From Ipomoea triloba (Eukaryota > Streptophyta > Magnoliopsida > Solanales > Convolvulaceae): a stretch of DNA of 64,000 bases. Position 1 is the stretch's first letter. Every line of letters begins with the position of its first letter. Of this stretch, positions 10,095 to 20,774 are shown piece by piece. Under the pieces are notes generated by a model. It had not been told where the DNA came from. It saw only the letters and a program-made list of their open reading frames with translations, and searched no databases. Position numbers and translations under genes: made by a program. Location: NCBI RefSeq assembly GCF_003576645.1, contig NC_044918.1:27923827-27987826 (forward strand), read 5' to 3'.

Positions 10095-13000
10095 AAAAGC
10101 TACTTGAAAGCTTTTTCTCTCCATTTTTCTAACTAAAATGGGTCAAACTTTGAGAACCAATTTCTCATTCACCCATTATCTTTTTTGAGCGTAAAATATA
10201 TCAATCTTTTTGTCTAACTACGAAGAACCCGAATCCACTTTGACTTGACCTAAATCGAAAGTGGACCCCACATATATTTGTACCACAATGTATATACTAA
10301 AATGCCATTTTATGCTATTTTTTCCAATAGTTATTTGTGCACAGAATATCAACGCTCTACGGTCAACCAACAATCACTCAACTGATTATCCCATTACTCA
10401 CAGGTGAATTTTTCTCTAATATAGTTATACTTACTGAATATCAAAATATAAGTGTACCTCAAGATCTTGCAATAACTAACCGACAAGTAATTAAATTAAT
10501 GATATATAAAGCAATGTAAATTATCTACATATTGCATTTATACACTTATTTTATAACACTGAATTTTTATGATATTTGTTGCATGCAAGAAAGACTCATA
10601 CTATAGTTTATTTGTCGATTCTTATATGTTATAAATCATAATATCATAAGAAACAGATGTGAGTTTTACTTATATATACCTGGGAGTCTGAAACATTTTG
10701 AAATTTAGTGATTGATAAAATCAATATATTTTACAGTTTGACTATCAAAACTAATTTTATGGAAAATCATAGAGTATATACACGTAGATTATAAAATTAA
10801 AATTTCAGTGTCAATACTGTTATGACTCAATATTTTGATTACATTAAAAGTGATTTTTTTAAATTTCAAACTCAAGATATGGCACGCTTGATGAGTCGCA
10901 GTTGGAAGGTCAGTGACCCGCTCGCCGACTTTAGATGTCGTTGATCAAATTATTCAGTACATGTGCGACATGAATATTGGAAAAAGACGAACATATTTAA
11001 GTTGTAACTCTTTGTGTAAGGCAAAACTAGACAGTGAAAATCTAATAGAGGTACACACTCCTAAATTCTTAAATAGTTTGAGATTGTATGATTTTCTTAA
11101 TCATTCACTGACATTAATTAGAGGTCGGTGCACCTGTTATGTTATTGTGGAATATAGACCATTCTCTTGGTCTTTATAACGGTACGCGACTCATCATCAC
11201 AAGATTGGCAGATCACATTATTGAAGCAAGAATAGTTAATGGGACACATGAAGGAACCAAAGTTCTTATCCCTCGAATGTCTCTCACTCTTTCTAATACG
11301 AGATTGCCCTTCAAGTTCCAGCATAAATAATCCCATTGATGCTTGCATATGTAACCCCCCACCTATTTCAGTAAAATTAAGGTTCGAAAAATATTTCTTG
11401 AGGCTATAACATCCATGAGATGATCTCCAGATGCTTCAAAAGAATTATTATAAGTAAGGACAGTTAGTAATAAGCTGCGATCGTACGTCCCGGTCACGAA
11501 CCGTAATAATTTTAGGAACTAGTATTCGAACCCGTTTGACCTAAGAAATGGATTTTTAGACACCATACTATTATTCTGGAATTTCCTATTTTATTAGATT
11601 AGCCCATAGCAGCCAAAATTTATTTGTGATCGTACATCGCGAAATTTCGCAGGATACCGAACCTAGCCCAAGTTTGAGTTTTAGACTGGAATTAATTTTT
11701 GGGTTCGAAAATTGTTGAATTAAATTAGTTTCTACCGAGAATTTATCTGATTTAATCCCAAGCAGTCTAAGTTGAGATGTTTTAGATTATTTTATTCATT
11801 TTTAGGTTAGATCTTATCCAAAGAGGGGTGGACTAGTCAACCTTTGACCAAGACCATAAAAATCCAAATTTTCTTCTCCTTTCCCCCTAGCTTGGCCGAA
11901 AATCCTTCAAGAAAGAGAGAGAGTGAATTTTCATCATCTTCTTCATCAAAGCTCCAACCTTCCATAGCCAAGATCTCCACACAAACCTCCAAGATATTCG
12001 GTAAAACTCCAATTTTATTTGGTAGATAGCTTTATTTTTCATAGTAGAACATGAATCTAAGTTAAAATTTCTTGAAATCCTGTGTTATGTGGTTGATGAA
12101 ATTTTAGGGTTTTGAGGTAAATTGGGGAAAACCACCTACAAAGACCTCCTACAAGATTTGGAACCCATTTAAGGTAAGGAATCCCTTTATTTGGTTGAGG
12201 TTATTTGAAACTAGGTGATTGATGATTTGGGTGAAATTACTTGGAGTGCTAGATGGAATTTTCGTGTACATAATGTATGTATAAACATGTAATGTAAAAT
12301 AGAAAATATGTGTATATATGTACTTATATGTGTTTTATATTATCTATATGTATATATACGTATGAAATTACATGGGTATATTTATATATATGTATCACGT
12401 ATAGTGCGTGTGTGTACAGAGTATGTATATATGTATGTATCACGTGTAGAGTGTGTGTGTATGCACAAACCTTATATAAAAATATTATATGGGTGTGGGT
12501 TGTGATATATATATATATATAATGCTCTAAATGTGTAGTGTAGATTGTGTGTGTGAGTGACGTGAGGTGTATATACATATATATATAACTGTTGTGTGTG
12601 TATGAGTAATGTAGGGTATATATAAAAATATATATATATATATAGTGGCGTGAGGTGTGTGTGTGAATATAGTGTATATACATAGTTACTTACATAGTAT
12701 AGTATTACTCATATATATGTATAAAGTATGTAGATACAATTATATGTATGGGTTATGTATATACATTTAAAGGTCGTATATTTATGAGTACATATATGGA
12801 TATGTATGTATAATTAAAATGTCACTTTTTGTGTGAGGTATATAGTTGTATGGATCATAACTATATATGTGGGTAATAAAAAGAACAACACTATGTAGTT
12901 GGGTAGTACGTGTTTGAAAGAATAAATGTTGTTATGTGTTACGTATATGTTGAAATTGGAAAATGTACATATTATATACATTGAGATGTATGTGTTAAAT

Positions 13001-13932
13001 GTGAGGCTTATGTGACATATATGTGGAATTAAAAGTGTAGGGTAGTACACTTGAATTACCTTAGTGATATGATGCTAGTAGATCATTCAAATGCTTTGAA
13101 AAGAAAAGGAGAAATTTTGGGATTGGGTTGAAAGGAGAATTAATTTTCGAGTATTGGGATTTACCCAAGTATGTTCAAACTATTTTCAAAGCAAGGAAGG
13201 GGAAAGAATAGAAAAATATTTTCAAACCTTAGTTCTAGTAAAGTTGTGAAGGATCTTGTTAACCATGGAATAAAGATGAGCTTAAAGTGCCTATTCCGCA
13301 TGGTAATTATGTGTATGATCAATCATACTGTGGACGAAGTCTATTCGCCGAGTACTATATCACCCGGAAGGAAAAGGACTCCTACGGGGGTGTGCACACT
13401 TAAGTATAGTCACTCTATGTTCGGGTAGGTGTCGTTCTTATGAACCTAGTGAGGCTAGCTAGGAATCATTCCAACGCTCCTATAAGTCCAGGGGATCAGT
13501 ATTAGACCGGGCGATGACCACCGAACCCGAGTTCAACGATCCAAGTGGTCAGAAGTGGAGAAAGGACTCCAAAGGCCTCACACTTTCTAACTAGGACTAA
13601 GAAGAATTTTGAAATGTGAAGGTAGTTACTCTGTAGCTATGGGAAAGAAAGATATGGCAAGTAATTAAATACCCAAAGGTTGTGGGTAATCTTATTCTTT
13701 GAAAGGTGAGAAATGATGAGAATCTCTTTGTGAGGAAAAGTTTTCTACTAAAATGATTACAAGCAAGATGTATGAATCATGTTTATATTACTTGCTAGTA
13801 CGCTTATCTGTTTAAACATTATATTATTGAGTATGTGGATGACTACTAAATGACCTTGTCAAGACGGAATGTTATCAACATTATTGAGTTCTACTCGTGA
13901 GGTATGCAAGCTGTTGATTATAACTGTTGCAG

Positions 13933-14070
13933 GTAGAATATTGCAGGTGAGTAAGGTATAGGGTATCCTGAGTAATCTTTTGTTTTCAAAACCTTCACTT
14001 AGTTTTAAATAACCCATGGATATCCTTACTTAGCCGTCGTGCTAACTACACTTCACTGTGTTTTTATCAG
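13933..14070 (+). other. Predicted intron preceding the LTR-borne small gene
   Basis: Donor GTTGCAG|GTAGA at 13,932/13,933, a branch-point-like GCTAAC at 14,041-14,046, and acceptor TTTTTATCAG directly before the ATG. A second strong donor (CAG|GTGAGTAAG) lies 14 nt downstream. The donor, branch and acceptor recur in the other three LTR copies with intron lengths of 136-141 nt. Inferred from sequence only. Confidence 0.55.
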
Positions 14071-14508
14071 ATGCAGTCTAGCGTCAGTTCTTACAGCCCG
14101 GTGAGCTCCGAAAGCTCACCGGAGTATGTGTGTCAGGGTATGGACTATGACGACTATATACAGATGATGGAGGGAGAAGACCCGTATGCACCCGGTTATG
14201 CTCCTGAGGCTCCCACACACCCAGATACTCCTATGGCTCCGTCGGCCCCGTTTTACTCTTGCCCGGTTATGGACGAGATCCAGGCTGCTTACGGCTTTTA
14301 CCCCATAGAGCCGTTAGAGGGTAGCGATCCCCTAGAGTTCATTGTGCACTACCCCTACCCTTGGGACCCTAGCCCTCGGGATGTTTGGGAGGAGTGGTTG
14401 ATGGTCATAACCACTTCTCGGTTTTTGGATCATATTACCTGGTATGAGGGGGAGTGGCACCTGGTCTGGGGAGAGTTCACCGGCCCTGTGTACCGCATGC
14501 TTGACTAG
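14071..14508 (+). CDS. LTR-encoded acidic, Pro- and Trp-rich protein, unknown family
   Basis: 145 aa. The ATG lies immediately after a conserved splice acceptor, which fixes the start. The N-terminal third is Ser/Pro-rich (SSVSSYSPVSSESSPEY). An acidic Tyr-rich stretch (YDDYIQMMEGEDPYAPGYAP) and a proline-rich linker follow. A Trp-rich C-terminal block carries YGFYPIE, GSDPLEF, VHYPYPWDPSP, FLDHITW, EGEWHLVWG and TGPVYR. No signal peptide, membrane segment or known domain was recognised. The paralogue at 30,347-30,862 keeps 52 of 68 residues in the C-terminal block, and about 22 of those 52 use a different synonymous codon, which suggests selection on the protein. It sits inside a long LTR, not between gag or pol genes. 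I do not know its function. Confidence 0.6.
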   Translation: MQSSVSSYSPVSSESSPEYVCQGMDYDDYIQMMEGEDPYAPGYAPEAPTHPDTPMAPSAPFYSCPVMDEIQAAYGFYPIEPLEGSDPLEFIVHYPYPWDPSPRDVWEEWLMVITTSRFLDHITWYEGEWHLVWGEFTGPVYRMLD

Positions 14509-15523
14509 ACGCCGGATCTTTAGGAGTTTCTGGGGAATTTGTTTTTGGTGTACATAAATTTTTGTAGCCGTAGTAATGGCTAGGCATAACCAGTGCTTTT
14601 AGGTCGAACCCTGTTGGTATTTTGAGCCCGAGAGGCTTCCTATGTATGTATTTTGGAAAAATTACGAACCCTGCTTAATGAAGCTTCATCTATTAACATG
14701 TCTGAAAATTGTAAGATCTGTTGAGTGGTTGTTGTGATGAGAATAACTCCTTTAGCCTGTGCACCTAGAGTGAGGTCTATCGAGGAACGATAGAACTCTC
14801 TCTCCAGGTGTGGCGGTAACGCCTCGGATGTACGGGAATGTAGGTCCGGGGTGTTACAGCATATGCCATGACTATCAACAAAAGCCATGGTCGAACACTA
14901 ACTCACGTTGGGTTATTGCTTAAAAAAAACAGTTTCTAATCACTGTCAATTGTACGTGGCTTTCTCTCGAGTCACCCATCCTGATAGCCTGAAAGTGTTA
15001 ATTAGTTGTAGACGAGGATGGACAAGATTGTGTTGTTACTACCAATGTTGTCTACAAAGAGATTTTCAATAATGTGTAAATACAACCGGTGATATTATGT
15101 TTTTTTTTTCAAGATGGAAAAATTGCTATATATCTACACAAAAATATATCTTCCATACATATGAATTAGAATATCAATTGATTCCTATAACTGAGTTACT
15201 AGAGAATGAGCATATTTGCCCAATTTATTAAAATACTAAACAATGATATATAAAATCTCTAAAGTTCCAGCACCGCATGCGTACATCTACACATTAACTA
15301 TTAATTAAGCAATTATTTGTTGGAATTCAAACAAGGATAACATAAGAAAACATAATAGATCCAAAACATATCTTCAGTTGCACTATATAATATTTGATGT
15401 TATAATATATATAATTATATATCGATCTAAATATTCTTAATATATTATAACAAATTCATTTCGTGCATCGCAAGGGTGAAAATAGTAGTTTTAAAAGTGA
15501 CAATATTTTTCCTTTTCTATTAA

Positions 15524-16263
15524 GGGTGTGTTTGGAAACTCGGAAAATGATTTCTGGAAATCATTTTCCGAGTTTCTAGTGTTTGGGAAGGAGGAAAATA
15601 CCAAAGTCAATGGAAAATGAAATCCGATCAATGGAAAATAGAGTTATTTTTACGGAAAATGACTTCCCCTTTTTTTGAGGAGAAGTCATTTTCCGCCAGT
15701 TCTTCGCATAGCTTCTTCTTCGCTGCTTCGCAACATGGTCCAACACCAATTCACCACCACCGAAAATTGTTTCCGGCTGTGGGTACAAAACCCACAACCT
15801 AGATCTGTGGGTTTCCAAGTCAGAAACCAAACTTTTGGTTTCCGACTTGGAAAACCAGATTCTGGTTCCAAAGCCGGAAACCAGATTGGTTTCCGGCAAG
15901 GAAACCAATCTGGTTTCCAGCGATTGGTTTCCTTGCCGGAAACCAAACCAGTGCTCTGGTCTGGTTTCCGGATTGGGAAACCTTTTTTTTTTTAATTTTA
16001 TTTTAAATAAATTTATTGTTTAGGTTTATATCTTAAATTATATTTATGTTAAAGATTTGAAGATTATATTGTCTTAGACAAGTTCTCATTTTCCTCATAG
16101 TTTTGCTCATTTTCCTGTTCATTTTCTGGAAAATGAACCAAACACACAAATGAGCTTTTCTATTGTGCAGCCAAATGCCGGAAAGGAAAATGTTTTCTGG
16201 AAAATGAGTCATTTTCCAGAAAACATTTTCCAGAAGTCATTTTCCTGCTTTCCAAACACACCC
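15524..16263. mobile_element. Tourist-like MITE, copy 1
   Basis: Termini GGGTGTGTTTGG and CCAAACACACCC are perfect inverts, flanked by the trinucleotide TAA on both sides (15,521-15,523 and 16,264-16,266), the PIF/Harbinger signature. Subterminal blocks GGAAAATGA/TCATTTTCC recur in both orientations. The middle has a GGTTTCC-type reiteration (15,800-15,980). Open frames inside are chance. A second copy lies at 61,736-62,304. Confidence 0.85.
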
Positions 16264-16450
16264 TAAATGGATATTTTTACCTTTAAAAATAAATATTTCA
16301 TTAATTTTTGTTTTCCAATAAATTATTGTTTATACTTGGGAATTAAAATAAATGAATAAAGAGGTTTTTAAATATTATAATTATAATTTTAAGTTAATGT
16401 TACTAATAAAATTAAGACTTAAACATAAATAATTTATTAATACTAATTAA

Positions 16451-16946
16451 TCTATCTATTAATAAAAGCATTATCCTCCTTCTAAAGTTTCCCGCTCAAA
16501 GTTCGGGTCATTTTGGTAAACTCAGTTATTTTATTTATTTATTTATTTATTATTTAATTAATTTAATAATTATTAATTTATTATGGTTAAATGTTAGTGA
16601 TTCAATAATTGGATTTATTAATTAATTAATTACAATGTTAAACAGGTAATATAAAAATGGTAATATAATTGATGATTGAATAATTGATGATATAATTGGT
16701 GATTTGGTGATATATTTGTAATTTCGATTAAGTTATTTCAATCAAATAAAATTTAATACATAATTTCAAGATGTATTATTCATCTAGTACATTAATAATT
16801 TTCCTAATCTTATATATATTTATGTACCTAAAAAACTACGTTAATTTCCTAATCTTATACATAGTTATATATATTATATATATTATTATATGCTATACAT
16901 GATTTTTTTCTTATTATCATCATAATTGTCTTTCCTAATATATTTT

Positions 16947-16996
<50 letters not shown>

Positions 16997-17001
16997 TCTT
17001 T

Positions 17002-17035
<34 letters not shown>

Positions 17036-17412
17036 TATTATGCTATACGGATTATGTATATATATGTATATATGCACAAAGGGAAATTTAACGGAAATTA
17101 TTGACTGATTTATATATGTTAATCTTTTGACTGATGTATATATATGTATATATGCACAACTAAGCATTTGTCTTTCTATCACATTATGAGTTTTTGATAA
17201 CTGCCATCTAGGAGGAAGTGATCCTCAGTGGAGTCATTAGGTTGAGAAAGTAGCTATGAACAGATACTACATTATGGGAGTGGGTTCGAGCCTCAGTGGA
17301 GTCATTAGGTTGAGAAAGTAGCTATGAACAGATACTACATTGTAACAGAGTCAGTAGTATAAAGTCCAAAATTATCTTTTTGATTAAAAATGGTGGGGTA
17401 ATTTTGTCTCAA
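16451..17412 (+). mobile_element. Helitron 5' end relic and repeat unit copy 1
   Basis: Begins TCTATCTATTAATAAAAGC after an A, a typical plant Helitron start. From 16,488 to 17,412 it matches the units at 32,206-33,182 and 33,437 onward. It includes an AT tract (16,952-17,038) and a roughly 50-bp tandem duplication (about 17,222-17,341, GGAGTCATTAGGTTGAG twice). No 3' terminus is seen because another element follows at 17,413. Confidence 0.6.
16952..17038. repeat. AT dinucleotide tract
   Basis: Interrupted (AT)n microsatellite inside repeat unit 1. Confidence 0.95.
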
Positions 17413-18163
17413 ATAATAAATACTTACTCTTATGAATTGTAATAGTGATGAGTAAGGTCGTATCCACAGAGACTGGTTAGACTTATCTTTAGCAATAGAT
17501 TTAATAAATAATGAAATGAGAATCAAAACTTAAATAGCAACAATAAAATGGAAAATAATATCAAATAGCAAATAATTATCAAGTAAATGTCAATGGCAAA
17601 TGGTATCCATCCCAAGGTATAATATCAGTTTAATTCTAACAAGACAGATATTGATATGCAAGCCAAACTAACTTTAGTCTTTACTAGATTGGTTATGGTT
17701 ATTAACAAGCTCTAACAACCTGTCTTTCCTTACTTCGTCGGTAATTAAAACAAGTTCTTTAATTACTTCCCTAGCTAATAAACAACCCTAAACAAGCTCT
17801 TAGGATTTAATTTACTAACAGCATTATCTAATTAGAAAGACTACCAATCCTAGCCAACAAACTCATAAGCTCGGTTCATTTGAGCTAGACTATATATCTT
17901 CATAACACAAACTGAAAATCAGTTATAATCAAATTGTGTTATTTGCTACCAACATCAGAACACTTAAACAATTACGGATTTAAGGTTCTGACTAGCAATT
18001 TAATAACTTGATAATTGAACTGTAACCCCTCGTCTATTCCGATAAGTCTAGGGTTCGAAAAATATTTCTCTAGGCTATGACATTCATGAGATGATCTCTC
18101 GGTACTTCAAAAGGATTTTTTATAAGTAAGAATAGTTAATAATAAGTTACGATCATACGTACC

Positions 18164-18700
18164 TGTTGCGATTTGGCAGCCCGGAGTGAAGCTTCGTGCT
18201 GCTGAAGATTACTCGAACTGGTCCCAGTTGGTTCTCGGGTAGTTCGGTAGTTTTGGACGGATAGTAAGTGACGGACAGGTGGGTATTTGTTGCAGGTTTA
18301 GGCTTCGTTGGGTTGGAGTTAAAGGTGTTTTTTTTTTTGGGTTTTGGTGAATAGCGGTTTGCCACGTCCGGCTATAGAACGATAAAAACCGGGGATGACG
18401 CCACAAGGATGGTAATTTCCTTGATAAGTCGAAAGAGCTCACATAGGACCCAGTGAGAAAAAACTTGTGATGCAATGCGCAAGACTTTGATTTCTAATCT
18501 CATACATGTCTGTTTTCAAAGAAAAATGAAGAGGCTATTTATACTACTATGACCACCTCATTATCAGCTAAACTAAAGAGATAAAAAATAACTAAAATCT
18601 GGTCTAAGAATTAGCTGTTATCTCAAGAGACCAGGGAGCAATTAGTTAAGCTAGAAAACAAAAATTGAATATAAAAATTCAATTTTTATTTACAAGACTA
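18164..18700 (-). repeat. Gypsy 3' LTR, type A
   Basis: Begins TGTTGCGATTTGG on the plus strand. Its first ~260 bases match 27,358-27,621. The inner edge is approximate, set just left of a GGAAA-type purine tract on the minus strand, because no full second copy of type A exists to compare. Confidence 0.6.
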
Positions 18701-18833
18701 ATTTCCCTTTATTTGACCAGCTTCTTTGAAACTCAATCCTGGACCGCAACCACATTGACATATTTAGCTTCACTCCTCTCCCCAAGTTCCCATAACTCAG
18801 TCTTATTGTTGTTTAACTTATGTATGATTCCAT

Positions 18834-20769
18834 TTAAAGCTCCTTGCAACCGGCCCGTTCTCGTGTGATAGGACCTCCCGTGACTTGCAACGGATCTTGC
18901 ATGCCATTTGTTTGTCCTGCGTTGTCCTCAACATCTTCCCCCTTCGTAGCAAGATTCGTCCACGAATCAGCTTCATCTGCAACAAAACGAGTTAAATCAG
19001 CAACATTAAAGGTGGCACTAATATTATACTCACTTGGTAACTCCAAGGTATATGCATTGTCATTAATTCGGGCCAACACTTTAAAAGGTCCATCCCCACG
19101 AGGAAGCAACTTGGATTTCCTCTGAGTTAGAAATCTTTCTTTGTGCATGTGCACCCAAACTAAGTCCCCGGGCTTGAAGACCACGTGCTTTCGACCCTTA
19201 TTGACTTGTTTGGCTACTTGTTCATTCCTTTTAGCAATTTGTTGGCTAACCTTCACATGCATCGATTTTACCATCTCAGCTTTCTTAGCGCCATTTGTGT
19301 TCAAATACTCTTTCACAGGGAATGGCAACAAATCAAGGGGAGTTAAAGGGTTAAAACCGTATACAACTTCAAAAGGAGAAAAACCCGTAGTACTATGTAC
19401 ATGCCTATTGTATGAAAACTCGGCAATTGGAATGCATTCTTCCCATGTTTTCACATTTTTTTTTACTAACACTCTTAACAATGTTCCCAAAGTTCGATTT
19501 ACCACTTCCGTCTGTCCATCTATTTGAGGATGACAAGTAGTCGAAAATAAAAGTTTGGTGCCTAACTTACCCCAGAGTGTTTTCCAAAAGTAACTCAAAA
19601 ATTTAACATCCCTATCAGACACAATGGTCTTAGGTATGCCATGCAACCTTATTATCTCCCTAAAGAATAAGTTTGCTACATTACTTGCGTCATCTGTTTT
19701 ATGGCAGGGGATGAAGTGTGCCATTTTAGAAAAACGGTCCACTACAACAAATATAGAATCATGCCCTTGTTTAGTTCTAGGCAATCCCAGAACAAAGTCC
19801 ATCGAGATGTCAAGCCAAGGGTGCTCTGCCACGGGTAATGGAAGATACAATCCATGAGGCATACTTGTGGACTTAGCTTGCCTACAAATAATGCAGCGCT
19901 CACAAACTCTACCAACATCTCTTTTCATTTTAGGCCAATAAAAATGTTCACACAAAACTTCGTAAGTCTTGTGTATCCCATAATGTCCCATTAAACCTCC
20001 TCCATGGGCCTCTTTGACTAGCATTTCTCGCAATGAGCAGTGCGGAATGCAAAGTCTATCAGCCTTGTACAAAAATCCCTCATGCAAATAATATTTCCCA
20101 TGCGGTCCCCTCTGACATGCAGCAAAAACACCACTAAAATCACTATCATGCACATATAATCCTTTTAAGTGCTCAAATCCAAGAAATCGTGCATGTAACG
20201 TAGACAACAAAGTATACCTACGAGACAATGCATCAGCTACAACATTCTCCTTACCCTACTTATATTAGATCACATAAGGAAATGATTCAATGTATTCCAC
20301 CCATTTTGCATGGCGCTTATTGAGCTTTCCCTGTCCCCGTAAATATTTTAGGGATTCATGGTCAGTATGAATCACAAATTCTTTAGGCCTTAAGTAGTGT
20401 TCCCAATGTTCTAGTGCCCTAACAAGAGCATAGAACTCTTTATCATAGGTTGGATAGTTCAGGCTTGCCCCATTTAATTTTTCACTGAAGTAAGCAACAG
20501 GCTTACCTCCTTGCATGAGGACAGCGCCTATACCCACCCCGGAAGCATCACAATCTAACTCAAAGGCTGCCTCAAAATTAGGTAAAGCAAGTACGGGCGC
20601 AGTGCTTAATTTTCCTTTTAGAAGGTTGAACGCACGTTCTTTCCTTTCCCCACATTGAAATCCCACATTTTTTTAATCACCTCAGTTAGTGGCGCAGCAA
20701 TAGTACTAAAGTCTTTCACAAATCGGCGATAGAAACTAGCTAAGCCGTGAAAACTTCGTACTTCACTAA
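18834..20769 (-). pseudogene. Gypsy RT end, RNase H and integrase
   Basis: After the nested solo LTR the RT thumb ([16 protein letters not shown]) resumes at about 20,769. RNase H follows at 20,265-20,666, with [35 protein letters not shown] and [11 protein letters not shown]. Integrase is in 18,834-20,228. It has the HHCC zinc finger (HYGIHKTYEVL...CERCIICRQAKS), the DDE residues in LDISMDFVLGLP, IVSDRDVKFLS and DGQTEVVNRTL, and a GPY/F-type C-terminus (KSKLLPRGDGPFKVLARIND). Stops at about 20,668 and 20,240 break it, and the last ~45 residues are shifted by a frameshift near 18,840. Confidence 0.88.
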
Positions 20770-20774
20770 CATTT

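Larger units (their letters stand above)
11350..14858 (+). repeat. Solo LTR 1 of the long-LTR family (encodes a small gene)
   Basis: Starts TGTAACCCCCC and ends GGGGTGTTACA, with the 5-bp duplication GCATA on both sides, so it fits a solo LTR of 3.5 kb left by LTR-LTR recombination. No internal region or second LTR flanks it. It shares its first 200 bases, the block before the small gene, and the 3' end with the copies at 18,021, 20,775 and 62,950. The region 12,290-12,800 is rich in TA/TG steps (GTATATATATG-like). Confidence 0.85.
10865..15078 (+). pseudogene. Helitron A helicase C-terminal remnant, split by solo LTR
   Basis: 10,865-11,349 and 14,859-15,078 together match the last third of the Helitron B helicase at 46,209-46,892. 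Recognisable pieces are the segments around SPTLDVVDQI, CNGTRLI and the Pif1-type motif AYAMTINKSQ, here damaged. Frameshifts and stops are present in both parts. The split is exact: GCATA occurs on both sides of the inserted LTR (11,345-11,349 and 14,859-14,863), and removing the insert restores the helicase order. The N-terminal helicase and Rep domain are absent. Confidence 0.8.
9564..15488 (+). mobile_element. Helitron A, decayed, with a nested solo LTR
   Basis: The left end begins TCTATACTATTAATAAAAAC after an A, a typical plant Helitron 5' terminus. The right end is a weakened form of the terminus seen at 47,298-47,324: a CGTGC-ATC-GCAAG hairpin, then TAG before T. The last 400 bases align by eye with the 3' region of Helitron B, so both belong to one family. 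Without the 3.5-kb solo LTR at 11,350-14,858 the element is about 2.4 kb and keeps only the helicase C-terminus. 9,600-10,860 has no gene. Confidence 0.7.

Noticed and set aside
12308..12683. Overlapping frames rich in Tyr, Ile, Val and His
   Set aside because: They come from TA/TG dinucleotide-like DNA in the LTR and are open on both strands; no protein signal.
15576..16023. Several 60-110-aa frames in the Tourist element
   Set aside because: Low-complexity GGTTTCC repeats in a MITE; both strands open.
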